This document shows positions 18,720-27,361 of a DNA stretch of 64,000 nt, piece by piece. Positions within the stretch are counted from its first letter, which is position 1. Each line of letters begins with the position of its first letter. Position numbers and translations under genes: made by a program. Under the pieces are notes generated by a model. The model ran no database searches. It was given only the letters and a program-made list of their open reading frames with translations, and had not been told where the DNA came from. The DNA comes from Roseibium sp. MMSF_3544 (GTDB lineage Bacteria; Pseudomonadota; Alphaproteobacteria; Rhizobiales; Stappiaceae): positions 248,001 through 312,000 of the forward strand of contig NZ_JASHKA010000004.1 in assembly GCF_030732845.1 (NCBI RefSeq), written 5' to 3'.

Positions 18720-19844
18720 TCAAGCTCCACGGCGTCTTAGATAAATGTAGCTGTCGCAACCGAACTTTCCGGCATCGATCCGCTCGAATTTGGGATCTGA
18801 AAAGACTTCTTCAAGAGCAAGGTCGTGCAGAGCCGGTATGCCGTCGTCCCCGATTTCGATGTCTCCCGTCACGACACAAAGGTCATCGACAAGGTCCGCC
18901 TTCAAAAAGGACTCCGCCATGCGTGCACCGCCTTCCACCATGACGCGGGTGATACCCCTGGTCGCGAGCGCACTGAGGATCACTGACGGTTCAATGAAAC
19001 GGTCGCCGGCAGGAACACGAATAACATTGACCCCGGCAGCGGCAAGAACATCGATCTTGTCCGGATCTGCATCGTTCCCGCAAATAAGCCAGACCGGAAC
19101 ATCGACACAGGTTCGCACCAGCTTGGAATCCAGCGGCAGGCGGGCGCAGCGATCCACCACCACGCGGACCGGAGAGCGCTCGGCAAGTCCCGGCAGCCGG
19201 CAGGTTAGCATCGGATCATCGGCGAGTGCTGTTCCGGAGCCGACAAGGATGGCGTCGTGCTCTGCCCTGAAGCCGTGAACTTTCCGCATCGCGAGCGGTC
19301 CGGAGATCTTGACCTGGCCTTCGCCCGCGCGGCCGATATAACCGTCTTTGGAGACGGCCAGCTTCAAAAAGACATGCGGGCGCTGCTTGCGCTGCCGCAA
19401 CGCGAAGCCATGATATATCGGCTCCACGGTCTCTTCGCGCACACCGACCGTAACCTCGACACCACCATCGCGCAGCATCTCCACACCTCTGCCGGCGACA
19501 CGCGGATTGGGATCGAGCATGCCGATGACCACCCGCTTGACACCCGCCTCTATCAACGCCAGTGAACAAGGCGGCGTTCGGCCATAGTGCGAACAGGGTT
19601 CCAGAGTGACGTAACAGGTCGCGCCGCGTGCCTTGTCACCAGCATGACGAAGGGCATTTACCTCCGCATGCGCCATTCCGGGTCTTGAGGTCACTCCCCG
19701 CCCGACGAGGACAGGACCGTCCTTCTCGTCTCGCACGATGAGCGCGGCGACAGCCGGATTGGGCCAGACGCGCCCGAGTCCGCGCCGGGCAAGACGCTCG
19801 GCTGCGGCCATGAAATGCAAATCTATGTTGTTTTGAGCAGACAT
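18720..19844 (-). CDS. ribD: Bifunctional riboflavin deaminase/reductase RibD
   Basis: Carries out the deamination and side-chain reduction steps that convert the GTP cyclohydrolase II product on the way to riboflavin. Domain 1 is a zinc cytidine-deaminase-type fold (HAEVNALRHAGDKA with the zinc His and catalytic Glu, then TLEPCSHYGRTPPC with the Cys ligands). Domain 2 is the NADPH reductase (MRKVHGFRAEHDAILVGSGT, and GITRVMVEGGARMAESFL). The ATG at 19844 is used; an in-frame GTG at 19868 overlapping the nrdR stop is an alternative start. Total length about 374 residues, normal for RibD. Confidence 0.95.
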   Translation of the reverse strand: MSAQNNIDLHFMAAAERLARRGLGRVWPNPAVAALIVRDEKDGPVLVGRGVTSRPGMAHAEVNALRHAGDKARGATCYVTLEPCSHYGRTPPCSLALIEAGVKRVVIGMLDPNPRVAGRGVEMLRDGGVEVTVGVREETVEPIYHGFALRQRKQRPHVFLKLAVSKDGYIGRAGEGQVKISGPLAMRKVHGFRAEHDAILVGSGTALADDPMLTCRLPGLAERSPVRVVVDRCARLPLDSKLVRTCVDVPVWLICGNDADPDKIDVLAAAGVNVIRVPAGDRFIEPSVILSALATRGITRVMVEGGARMAESFLKADLVDDLCVVTGDIEIGDDGIPALHDLALEEVFSDPKFERIDAGKFGCDSYIYLRRRGA

Positions 19845-19864
19845 AAGTTTTCGTTCGCAGACGA

Positions 19865-20341
19865 TCACTGGTCTTTCAGAGCAGAGCTCTCGGGGTCACT
19901 GAGTTCATCCAGCAGCGCCTCGAAATCCTTGGCTTCGCGGAAGTTCCTGTAAACGGACGCAAAGCGTACATAGGCCACATCGTCGATGCCTTTCAGGCCT
20001 TCCATGACGTGGTTGCCGATGGTTTCGGCCGTGATTTCACTTTCTCCGGAACTTTCGAGCTGCCGTACGATGCCACTGACCATGCGTTCGATCCGATCTG
20101 GGTCGACAGGACGCTTGCGAACGGCAATCTGGACGGAGCGGATGAGCTTTTCACGGTCAAAAGGAACGCGGCGCCCTGAGCGTTTCAGGACCATCAGTTC
20201 GCGCAATTGGATCCGCTCGAAGGTCGTAAACCGGCCGCCGCAAGTATTGCAGATCCTGCGGCGGCGAATGGCGGTGTTGTCCTCGGTGGGACGGGAATCC
20301 TTAACCTGGGTTTCCTCGCCACCGCAAAACGGACATCTCAT
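19865..20341 (-). CDS. nrdR: Transcriptional repressor NrdR
   Basis: ATP-cone repressor of ribonucleotide reductase genes. The 158 residues start with the zinc ribbon [17 protein letters not shown] ... [14 protein letters not shown] (four Cys in two CxxC pairs), followed by the ATP-cone ([19 protein letters not shown]). It begins 27 bases after glyA and precedes ribD, the common alphaproteobacterial order glyA-nrdR-ribD. Its targets would be nrd genes elsewhere on the chromosome. Confidence 0.97.
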   Translation of the reverse strand: MRCPFCGGEETQVKDSRPTEDNTAIRRRRICNTCGGRFTTFERIQLRELMVLKRSGRRVPFDREKLIRSVQIAVRKRPVDPDRIERMVSGIVRQLESSGESEITAETIGNHVMEGLKGIDDVAYVRFASVYRNFREAKDFEALLDELSDPESSALKDQ

Positions 20342-20368
20342 GTCAAAAAGCTCCTGACCGGACCGGTA

Positions 20369-21676
20369 TTAATCCCCGTAGATCGGGAACCGGGCTGTCA
20401 GTGCTTCTACCTTGGCTTTGACGGCTGCTTCAACCGCCGCGTTGCCCTCTTCACTGTTTGAGGCCTTCAAACCATCCAACACTTCCGTGATCAGCCCGGC
20501 AACTTCGCGGAATTCCGCAACCCCAAACCCGCGGGTCGTGGCCGCGGGCGTGCCAAGCCGGATACCGGATGTGACGAACGGTTTTTCCGGGTCGAACGGA
20601 ATGCCGTTCTTGTTGCAGGTGATGTTTGCGCGTCCAAGCGCCTTTTCAGCAGACTTGCCGGTCGCATTCTTCGGGCGCAGGTCCACCAGCATCAGGTGAT
20701 TGTCCGTGCCACCGGAAACAATGTCGAGCCCCTGCTCTTTCAATGCCTCGGCAAGTGCCTTGGCATTTTCGGTGACGGCACGGGCATAGGCCTTGAATTC
20801 CGGCTGAAGAGCTTCCTTGAACGCCACGGCCTTTGCGGCGATCACATGCATGAGAGGGCCGCCCTGGAGGCCAGGGAAAACCGCAGAATTGAACTTCTTT
20901 GCAAGCGCTTCGTCGTTCGACAGGATCACGCCGCCACGAGGACCGCGCAAAGACTTGTGTGTCGTGCTGGTTACGACGTGGGCGTGGGGGATCGGAGACG
21001 GGTGCACGCCGCCAGCGACAAGGCCAGCGATGTGGGCCATGTCGACCATCAGGTAGGCACCGATGCTGTCTGCGATCTCGCGGAATTTCTTCCAGTCCCA
21101 AACACGGGAATAAGCCGTTCCACCCGCCAGAATGAGCTTCGGCTTGTGTTCGTGGGCAAGACGCTCGACTTCTTCCATGTCGAGCAGATGATCGTCCTCG
21201 CGCACGCCATAGGACACAACATTGAACCACTTGCCGGACATGTTGACCGGAGAGCCGTGGGTCAGGTGGCCGCCGGAGTTGAGATCAAGGCCCATGAAAG
21301 TGTCGCCCGGCTGCAGCAGCGCCAGGAATACCGCCTGGTTCATCTGGCTGCCGGAGTTGGGCTGAACGTTTGCGAACTGGCAGCCGAACAGCTCCTTGGC
21401 CCGCTCGATAGCGAGCGTTTCGGCGACATCGGCAAACTCGCAACCGCCGTAGTAGCGTTTGCCCGGATAGCCTTCGGCATATTTGTTGGTGAAAATTGAG
21501 CCCTGGGCTTCCAGAACAGCGCGGGAAACGATGTTCTCTGAAGCGATCAGCTCGATCTCGTGCTGCTGACGGCCGAGCTCCTGCTGAATGGTGCCGAAAA
21601 TATCCGCATCGGCCTCAGCGAGACTGCGGGTGAAGAAACCGGAATGGGATTGCCCCGAGCTTTCCATCAAAGACAT
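20369..21676 (-). CDS. glyA: Serine hydroxymethyltransferase
   Basis: PLP enzyme that interconverts serine and glycine and feeds one-carbon units to tetrahydrofolate. The 435 residues include the N-terminal [26 protein letters not shown], and the PLP-lysine motif [16 protein letters not shown]. The ATG at 21676 is chosen because AGGA lies about 8 bases upstream and the family starts near here; an in-frame extension of 17 residues lacks a ribosome-binding site. It leads the glyA-nrdR-rib unit. No glycine or folate riboswitch was recognised in the 218 bases upstream. Confidence 0.97.
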   Translation of the reverse strand: MSLMESSGQSHSGFFTRSLAEADADIFGTIQQELGRQQHEIELIASENIVSRAVLEAQGSIFTNKYAEGYPGKRYYGGCEFADVAETLAIERAKELFGCQFANVQPNSGSQMNQAVFLALLQPGDTFMGLDLNSGGHLTHGSPVNMSGKWFNVVSYGVREDDHLLDMEEVERLAHEHKPKLILAGGTAYSRVWDWKKFREIADSIGAYLMVDMAHIAGLVAGGVHPSPIPHAHVVTSTTHKSLRGPRGGVILSNDEALAKKFNSAVFPGLQGGPLMHVIAAKAVAFKEALQPEFKAYARAVTENAKALAEALKEQGLDIVSGGTDNHLMLVDLRPKNATGKSAEKALGRANITCNKNGIPFDPEKPFVTSGIRLGTPAATTRGFGVAEFREVAGLITEVLDGLKASNSEEGNAAVEAAVKAKVEALTARFPIYGD

Positions 21677-21894
21677 CGCACGATCCTTTAGTTCATTTGC
21701 CAAGAACCTGGCCCCGGCGGTCTTCAACGTTCAGACCTTCTTGCACCCGTTGGCCGACTTGGCGCGAGGAATTAACACAGCGCCCCTGCAGAACCAAGGG
21801 GCATACCGACGCGGTCAATTGGGAAAACGACGCGTTTGCGTTCAAGGAATCTTTTTCCCAGCGAAAATATTCACCCGGAGCTAGCCGGCCCGGG

Positions 21895-22122
21895 TCAGTA
21901 AAGTGTCGGATCCGACGCCCGGCTGCCGGTCGACGCAATCTGCTGAATACGGCGAAGCAATTTGCGCACGGCAATGCGCTTCAGGTCTTCTTGCGCAGCA
22001 GATGCCGGGCCAAATGTCGAGACCTCGATGCCGGTTGCGGCATCGATCGCAATCACCTTCACCTGCTTCCCGATCGGATGGTACTCCAGATAGATTTCGC
22101 CTGGTCGCGGATCGCGACTCAT
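21895..22122 (-). CDS. Small conserved protein (DUF6898-like)
   Basis: A 75-residue protein with the pattern PGEIYLEYHPIGKQVKVIAID ... GIEVSTFGPASAAQEDLKRIAVRKLLRRI. It resembles short alphaproteobacterial proteins of the DUF6898 type found next to glyA; that assignment is from memory and not verified. No signal peptide or membrane segment is present; a beta hairpin followed by a basic helix is likely. The even composition, conserved look and position favour a real gene. Function unknown. Confidence 0.75.
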   Translation of the reverse strand: MSRDPRPGEIYLEYHPIGKQVKVIAIDAATGIEVSTFGPASAAQEDLKRIAVRKLLRRIQQIASTGSRASDPTLY

Positions 22123-22158
22123 CTTGGATCTCCCGACTGTGTCATGCCCAAAAAGCCA

Positions 22159-22191
22159 CGAAACGCCGGCCTTATCAAGACCGGCGTTTCG
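22159..22191 (-). terminator. Terminator, original ldt terminator
   Basis: Perfect 11-bp stem CGAAACGCCGG / CCGGCGTTTCG with an 11-base loop. On the minus strand it is followed by GTGGCTTTTTGG, a short T run. If the MITE-like element at 22225-22488 is removed, this hairpin lies about 30 bases after the ldt stop, so it is the likely native terminator of that gene. Confidence 0.8.
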
Positions 22192-22224
22192 TTGTTTACA
22201 GTCGTTTTTTTGGTCGGAAACCTA

Positions 22225-22488
22225 GGGTCAAGACTCATTAATTTGGCTGAATTGGTAGGGATAAATTTGTTCGGATACGAGGCGCAAAGCTGCAGGAAAC
22301 CGTCCGGTTTCCAAAGATTTGCAACGACGTTGCCGCGCAAATTCACCCTATCCTGAAGGGACGCAAAAACGGATTCAATCTGCCGCGTCAAACCGCTCAA
22401 CCGGGCAGGAAGCCCGCTTGTCGCGCTTTTCCTTGCAGCTCATCGCCGTTTGCTGCGCCAATTCAACCAAATTAATGGGTCCTGACCC
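22225..22488. mobile_element. MITE-like element with 33-bp terminal inverted repeats
   Basis: A 264-bp non-coding insertion. Its ends, including flanking TA, match as inverted repeats over 33 bases with 3 mismatches: 22223-22255 (TAGGGTCAAGACTC, then ATTAATTTGGCTGAATTGG) and 22458-22490 read in reverse. The flanks are CTAG on both sides with TA duplicated, the target preference of IS630/Tc1-type transposases, so a related transposase elsewhere probably moved it. An internal palindrome GGAAACCG-TC-CGGTTTCC lies at 22295-22312. No transposase gene is inside; a 93-codon frame across it has no family features. Length, terminal repeats and target duplication together make this a convincing miniature element. 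Confidence 0.85.
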
Positions 22489-23813
22489 TAGAGCCGCGCC
22501 TGCGTTTCCGTCCCCGTGCCGTAGAGATCATCCCGGTTGTAGATGTCTTCGCGGAAGTGGATGACACCGTCGGAATTGGCCCAGGCGGTCACGTAGGTCA
22601 TGTAAAGCGGAATGGATTTCTTCAGCTTCACATCCTCGCGCTCGCCGGTCCGGATAATGGAATCAACGCGCGTGCGGTTCCAATCCGGGGTGGTGGACTG
22701 CAGCAGCCAGGTTACCAGCTCACGTACGTTCTGGACGCGTACACATCCGGAGGAATGGAAGCGCTGGCTTTCCCCGAAGAGCGTCTTCGACGGTGTATCG
22801 TGCAGATAGACCTGATGTTTGTTGTGGAAATTGATACGAACAGATCCCAGCGAGTTTTCCGCGCCCGGATCCTGCGTGAAGCGATACTGGGTCGCTTCGT
22901 CCGTATTCCAGTCGATCTGCTGCCAAGCCAGCTCATTGCCGCTCCAGTCGAAGATGCGGATGTTGTTCTTGGCCAGATACTGCGGATCTTCCTTCATTTT
23001 CGGGATGAGATCCTTGCGAATGATCGAAACCGGCACCGTCCAGTACGGATTGAAGTTCAATTCGTAGATCTTGCTGTTCAGGATCGGCGTCTGGCGGTCG
23101 ATTTTTCCAACGACGGCCGTGTGGCGCGAGCGCACTCGCCCCTCCTCGACGGCCTCAATCTCGGCCGCAGGAATGTTCACCATCACATAGCGGTCGCCCA
23201 AAAATCCTGACATGGACCGCAGACGGACGAGGTTGGTTTCAAGCTGTCTCAGTCTCACGTCCGCAGGAATGTTCAGCGCCTGGACCGTGTCTTCGCCCAT
23301 AATTCCGTCCGGGATCAGGCCGTGGCGCAACTGAAAGCGGCGCAGCCCAGAATCCACATAGGAATCAAAGGTATCGGAAAGACCGGCTTGCTGTTCAAGA
23401 TCGCCGGATCCGATCAAGCGGCGGCGCAGTTCAACAACGCGCGGGTCCTTGGCACCGATGCGGAGCGCCTTGCCACCACCAGTGACTGTTCCCCAACCGC
23501 CTGCCTGGACAATGCGCTGATAGCGGTCGATCGCAACCGAGATGTAGTCGGCTGTTGCCGGTGACAGGGTCGGCGCTGACGAATTGACTTCGGTGATGTT
23601 TTCGGTGGCAATGTCGAAGTTATCGGTCCATTCGACATTTTGACGGTTCTGCTGCAAGGACTGCAATGCGGTCTGCGCGCTTGCCGGAGTCCCAAATGCC
23701 AGAAGGCTTCCCAGTCCGATTGCACATGTGCTCAGGACCAGTTTCCCAACACCCTGGTTCACGTAACGCGTCTTCCCGGTCGTTCCGGCTAAAAGGTGCA
23801 TTGCCATCCTCAT
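22488..23813 (-). CDS. L,D-transpeptidase with peptidoglycan-binding domain
   Basis: Periplasmic YkuD-type enzyme of about 441 residues that forms 3-3 cross-links in peptidoglycan or attaches proteins to it. Order: signal peptide (hydrophobic LVLSTCAIGLGSLLAFG ending ASAQ), a peptidoglycan-binding domain (DPRVVELRRRL ... GLRRFQLRHGLIPDGIMGEDT), then the YkuD domain with the catalytic motif HDTPSK ... RFHSSGCVRVQN containing the nucleophilic Cys. It corresponds to the LdtP-type enzymes controlled by LdtR in Liberibacter and rhizobia. The stop codon TAG lies exactly at the edge of the MITE-like insertion. Several ATGs compete at the start; 23813 has AAGG 7 bases upstream. Confidence 0.92.
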   Translation of the reverse strand: MRMAMHLLAGTTGKTRYVNQGVGKLVLSTCAIGLGSLLAFGTPASAQTALQSLQQNRQNVEWTDNFDIATENITEVNSSAPTLSPATADYISVAIDRYQRIVQAGGWGTVTGGGKALRIGAKDPRVVELRRRLIGSGDLEQQAGLSDTFDSYVDSGLRRFQLRHGLIPDGIMGEDTVQALNIPADVRLRQLETNLVRLRSMSGFLGDRYVMVNIPAAEIEAVEEGRVRSRHTAVVGKIDRQTPILNSKIYELNFNPYWTVPVSIIRKDLIPKMKEDPQYLAKNNIRIFDWSGNELAWQQIDWNTDEATQYRFTQDPGAENSLGSVRINFHNKHQVYLHDTPSKTLFGESQRFHSSGCVRVQNVRELVTWLLQSTTPDWNRTRVDSIIRTGEREDVKLKKSIPLYMTYVTAWANSDGVIHFREDIYNRDDLYGTGTETQARL

Positions 23814-23844
23814 TCGCTGCGCCTTACACATCCAAATTTAATTG

Positions 23845-23881
23845 CGGTTTCAATCGGCTGTTCCAGTCCAAATCGAAACCG
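23845..23881. promoter_or_regulatory. Imperfect inverted repeat in ldt promoter region
   Basis: Arms CGGTTTCAAT (23845-23854) and ATCGAAACCG (23872-23881) are inverted with one mismatch and a 17-base spacer, 32-68 bases before the ldt start. The arrangement fits a dimeric regulator contacting two half-sites; LdtR, encoded just upstream, is the obvious candidate, but this is inference. Confidence 0.45.
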
Positions 23882-24124
23882 ATTGTTTCATGTCTGTTCA
23901 TTAGCGGAAGGATGTTAACAAATCGCTTGATTTCTTAACCATGTCTCCGCATGGAGCGCCGCACAAAGCCACCCTTTTGTGACCACAAGATGTCAGCAGA
24001 CGGCAGAAGGGCGCAATTTCCCAGTCGCCTGAGCCCTTTTGGGGGCATCCAAGCCTTCCTGAACAGGTATGAAGGAAATTCAGATGGATGAAACGCAAAT
24101 TTGCGTGAACCGCATAAAGAAAAA

Positions 24125-24145
24125 GCACCGCCCACTGGGCGGTGC
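24125..24145 (-). terminator. ldtR terminator
   Basis: Perfect 9-bp stem GCACCGCCC / GGGCGGTGC with a 3-base loop, followed on the minus strand by TTTTTCTTT. A typical rho-independent terminator 26 bases after the ldtR stop, so ldtR and ldt are separate transcripts. Confidence 0.9.
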
Positions 24146-24171
24146 CTTGTCATCCGGATTTGCTGCGTAGC

Positions 24172-24687
24172 TTAAAGGCGATAGAGAATCTGGTCTGTCC
24201 AGAAACGCTCCAGACGGCGCAGCGACTTGTTGAGGGCAACAAAGTCCTGCGGACCGATTTCGCCGACCTGTTCAACGGACAGGATGTGACGCTCATAAAG
24301 ATCGTTGACGATCTTGGCGACTTCCTGGCCCTTGTCCGTCAGGCTTACGCGGACAGACCGGCGGTCCATGCGCGAACGCTGATGGTGGATATAGCCGGTT
24401 TCGACCAGTTTCTTCAGGTTATAGGAAACGTTCGATCCAAGGTAATAGCCGCGGGTCCGCAGCTCACCTGCGGTCAGCTCGGCATCACCAATGTTGAACA
24501 GCAGCAGAGCCTGCACGCTGTTGACATCGGAGCGACCCATGCGATCGAATTCATCCTTGATGACGTCCAGAAGACGACGATGCAGTCTTTCGACAAGAGT
24601 CAGAGCTTCAAGATAAAGTGGCTTGATTTCCACTTCTTCCGCTTCGCCCGGTGAAACAGCGTCGACTGCCCTACTTGCGGTGATCAT
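24172..24687 (-). CDS. ldtR: MarR-family regulator LdtR
   Basis: Winged-helix MarR-type regulator of 171 residues. It closely resembles LdtR, which in Liberibacter and Sinorhizobium controls an L,D-transpeptidase gene and osmotic/acid stress tolerance. Seen in the sequence: dimerisation helix EALTLVERLHRRLLDVIKDE, recognition helix region LGSNVSYNLKKLVETGYI and wing HHQRSRMDRRSVRVSLTDKG. The ATG at 24687 has AGAGG about 10 bases upstream; longer readings lack a site. The neighbouring ldt gene is its expected target. The leader has an inverted repeat GGCGG / CCGCC near 24719-24736. Confidence 0.93.
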   Translation of the reverse strand: MITASRAVDAVSPGEAEEVEIKPLYLEALTLVERLHRRLLDVIKDEFDRMGRSDVNSVQALLLFNIGDAELTAGELRTRGYYLGSNVSYNLKKLVETGYIHHQRSRMDRRSVRVSLTDKGQEVAKIVNDLYERHILSVEQVGEIGPQDFVALNKSLRRLERFWTDQILYRL

Positions 24688-24843
24688 GTGATTGCGCCTC
24701 TTATAGTACCCGTTAATGGGCGGATATGTTCCCGCCTTGAGACACAATCTAACCGAGCGATTCTAAAATCCGCTTAAGAGACACGCTGAATCCTTCGTTA
24801 ACGTTTGAAGGCCATTTCAGGCACCTGATTCAGATTTTGTTCA

Positions 24844-25734
24844 TCATGTTCCGCGCAGGAATTTCACGATGCCGGAGAAGTCCTGTGCGTCACCGCCGCT
24901 GTTGCAGAACAGCGTGTAAAGCGCTGCTGCCTCGGCCCCGAGAGGTGTCGCGGCTCCGGATGTGCTGGCCGCCTCCTGGGCAAGCTTCAGGTCCTTGAGC
25001 ATCATCGCCGCGGCAAAGCCTGGCTGGTAGTCACGGTTCGCCGGAGAGGCCGGAAGCGGTCCTGGGACCGGGCAGTAGGAGGTCAGCGACCAGCACTGGC
25101 CGGATGCCGTTGAGGAAATGTCAAACAGCTTCTGCGCGTCCAATCCGAGCTTTTCGGCAAGGACAAACGCTTCGCAGACGCCAATCATCGAGATGCCGAG
25201 AAGCATGTTGTTGCAGATCTTGGCGGCCTGGCCGTTCCCCGCGCCGCCCGCATGCACGATCGTCTTGCCCATGATGTCGAGAAAAGGCTTCGCCGCCGCG
25301 AAGGCCTCGTCGCTGCCGCCAACCATGAAGGTCAGCGTTCCCGCTGTCGCGCCCCCGACGCCGCCGGAAACGGGCGCATCAACCATCGGCATGCCTTTTT
25401 CGGCCGCAGCCGCACTGACGACACGTGCGCTGTCCACATCGATGGTGGAGGAATCAATCATCAGTGTGCCTGGCTTCGCGCTCTCGAAGATCCCGCCCTC
25501 GCCCTGATAGATCTGACGGACATGTTTGCCGGCGGGCAGCATGGTGACGATGACATCCGCGGCCGCAGCAAGGTCCGAGACACCGTTGGCTGTTTCACCG
25601 CCGGCTTCGGCATGCGCCGACATGGCGGCCTCGGCCAGGTCAAACCCAATGACGCGATGGCCTGCCTTGACCAGGTTGATCGCCATGGGGCCACCCATAT
25701 TGCCCAATCCAATGAAGCCGATTGTGCTCGCCAT
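24844..25734 (-). CDS. mmsB: 3-hydroxyisobutyrate dehydrogenase
   Basis: Oxidises 3-hydroxyisobutyrate to methylmalonate semialdehyde with NAD+, a late step in valine breakdown. The 296 residues have the N-terminal Rossmann motif GFIGLGNMGGPMAINLVKAG, the substrate loop DAPVSGGVGGATAGTL and the catalytic-Lys helix GNGQAAKICNNMLLG. The C-terminal PGFAAAMMLKDLKLAQ is typical. It follows the valine-pathway genes on the same strand with a small membrane protein gene in between. The methylmalonate-semialdehyde dehydrogenase (mmsA) is not in the window. Confidence 0.95.
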   Translation of the reverse strand: MASTIGFIGLGNMGGPMAINLVKAGHRVIGFDLAEAAMSAHAEAGGETANGVSDLAAAADVIVTMLPAGKHVRQIYQGEGGIFESAKPGTLMIDSSTIDVDSARVVSAAAAEKGMPMVDAPVSGGVGGATAGTLTFMVGGSDEAFAAAKPFLDIMGKTIVHAGGAGNGQAAKICNNMLLGISMIGVCEAFVLAEKLGLDAQKLFDISSTASGQCWSLTSYCPVPGPLPASPANRDYQPGFAAAMMLKDLKLAQEAASTSGAATPLGAEAAALYTLFCNSGGDAQDFSGIVKFLRGT

Positions 25735-25832
25735 ACGTTTTCTCCCAGATCGTGTTTTTTGAGTCTTTTGAATCGGTTGCCAGATTCAATTGAAGCAATT
25801 TCGCGGGCCGTCCCGCAATTCGGCCATTCGGC

Positions 25833-26252
25833 TTACCCGGTCGCGGCCCGGTTTTCCTTATGCATCAGGTAAACCAGCCCGGCGTAAATCGCGACGGTGA
25901 TCAGATAAAAGGTGATCTCGTAAGGACGGCGGCCATAAAGATCGGAAAAGGCGGTGTGCATCACGATCTGGCACAGGCAGCGGAAGATCCACATGACCGT
26001 GCCCCAGGACACTGTCAGCCAGAGGCCCGTTGCGGCAACCAGATCGAGGACGGCGAAAAAAACGGTCGCCACCTGAAGTTCGATCGGCATGTCCCAGAAA
26101 AAATTGCCGTGCCATTCCACGATACCGATGATCCGCGCCCAGTAGATCACGCCTCCCCCGATCAGAATGACCGCGATGCCCCGCAGGTACCAGATAAGGA
26201 TGGTGCTCCAGGGCGGGCGGGCATCGACGAGGTCCTGAAAGCTTGTGATCAT
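25833..26252 (-). CDS. Small membrane protein (DUF6163-like)
   Basis: A 139-residue protein with about four hydrophobic segments (roughly 20-42, 55-75, 82-105 and 115-132) and short polar ends. It resembles a small alphaproteobacterial membrane family (DUF6163 from memory, not verified). It lies between the 3-hydroxyisobutyryl-CoA hydrolase gene (18 bases upstream) and mmsB (98 bases downstream), all on one strand, so it is probably co-expressed with valine catabolism. Function unknown; a role in transport or in membrane placement of the pathway would be speculation. Confidence 0.8.
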   Translation of the reverse strand: MITSFQDLVDARPPWSTILIWYLRGIAVILIGGGVIYWARIIGIVEWHGNFFWDMPIELQVATVFFAVLDLVAATGLWLTVSWGTVMWIFRCLCQIVMHTAFSDLYGRRPYEITFYLITVAIYAGLVYLMHKENRAATG

Positions 26253-26270
26253 GGCCGGTCCGGTTGTGCG

Positions 26271-27305
26271 TTAAAGAGGAAGATCTCCGTCAGACGGTTC
26301 CTCGAAATACGACGCAAGCTCCGTTCTGTCTACTTGGATGAAATCCGACGGCGTCCACTTCGGTGACTGGTCCTTGTCGACGACCACTGCGCGAATGCCC
26401 TCAAAGAAATCGACACCATGAAGGATACGAGACGCGATCCGATACTCAAGCTTCATGCACTCGTTGAAGAAAAGGTCTTTGCCGCGTTGCATCTGCTCAA
26501 ACGCGATCAAAACGCTTGTTGGGGATTTCTCGCGAATGATTTTTGCCGTCTTTAGGCCGAAGGCCGTTTCAGAGCGGTCCAAACGATCGAGAATTTCTTC
26601 GACGGAACGCCCCGAAAAAGCCTCTTCAACAAGCACTTCGTTTTCCAAAAGCGGCCCCTTTTCAGGAACGACGAGAAACGGCTTCAGCGCTTCATCAATG
26701 TCGCTCGCCGTTTCCAGCACCTGCTCCACGTCCGCAAGGCTCGACTGTGCAACGGCGTGCGTCAGAACGCCGGTACCAAGAGCATCGCCCTGCTTGAGCC
26801 GGCTGCCGGCGAGCGCGCAATAGACGCCCGCGCTTTTAGGCATGCGCGGCAGAAAATACGTCCCGCCCACATCGGGGAAGAAACCGATCCCCGTTTCAGG
26901 CATGGAAAAGAGTGTTTTTTCAGTTCCGATCCGATGGCTGCCGTGGACCGAAACGCCGACACCGCCCCCCATGACGATACCGTCAATCAGGGCAACATAA
27001 GGTTTCGGGTAGGCTTTGATCCGGGCATTCAACGTGTATTCGTCCCGGAAAAACCCCTTCAGGTCATCCACCCTGCCCGCCAGATTGGCATCATAGATAC
27101 TGCGGATGTCCCCACCGGCGCAAAAGGCCTTTCCCCCCGCTCCCCTGATGACCACATGGGCAACCGACGGATCATCCGCCCATCGGTCAAGGTGGTCTGC
27201 AAGGGCTCTGACCTTGGCGTGTGTCAGAGCATTGAGCGCTTGCGGCCGGTTCAAGGTCACAAACCCGGCCTTGCCCCGGACTTCAAAAAGGATTTCGTCG
27301 CTCAT
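26271..27305 (-). CDS. 3-hydroxyisobutyryl-CoA hydrolase
   Basis: Crotonase-fold hydrolase that releases 3-hydroxyisobutyrate from its CoA thioester in valine degradation. The 344 residues contain FVTLNRPQALNAL, the oxyanion-hole segment GKAFCAGGDIRSIY, and the second Gly-rich region DGIVMGGGVGVSVHGS followed by FSMPETGIGFFPDVGGTY. The C-terminal extension and RASILHGVDFFEGIRAVVVDKD-like end are diagnostic of the HIBCH group rather than simple enoyl-CoA hydratase. The ATG at 27305 has AAGG 8 bases upstream. Gene order with isobutyryl-CoA dehydrogenase and mmsB supports the assignment. Confidence 0.93.
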   Translation of the reverse strand: MSDEILFEVRGKAGFVTLNRPQALNALTHAKVRALADHLDRWADDPSVAHVVIRGAGGKAFCAGGDIRSIYDANLAGRVDDLKGFFRDEYTLNARIKAYPKPYVALIDGIVMGGGVGVSVHGSHRIGTEKTLFSMPETGIGFFPDVGGTYFLPRMPKSAGVYCALAGSRLKQGDALGTGVLTHAVAQSSLADVEQVLETASDIDEALKPFLVVPEKGPLLENEVLVEEAFSGRSVEEILDRLDRSETAFGLKTAKIIREKSPTSVLIAFEQMQRGKDLFFNECMKLEYRIASRILHGVDFFEGIRAVVVDKDQSPKWTPSDFIQVDRTELASYFEEPSDGDLPL

Positions 27306-27361
27306 CAAATCGCCTTGCCGAAAAAGAGAGTCATTTCAAGACACAGATCCAGTTGCTTCAC

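Larger units (their letters stand above)
23832..24171. other. Intergenic region ldt-ldtR
   Basis: 340 bases holding the ldt promoter, the inverted repeat at 23845-23881 and the ldtR terminator at 24125-24145. No gene is seen. The middle part (23900-24120) has no recognised motif. Confidence 0.6.

Noticed and set aside
20696-21499. 267-codon frame opposite glyA
   Set aside because: Shadow of glyA; low-complexity basic composition and no ribosome-binding site.
21677-21894. Glycine riboswitch before glyA
   Set aside because: No tandem glycine-aptamer features were seen in this short stretch.
22119-22400. 93-codon frame across the MITE-like element and terminator
   Set aside because: It crosses a terminator hairpin and a terminal inverted repeat; no conserved protein look.
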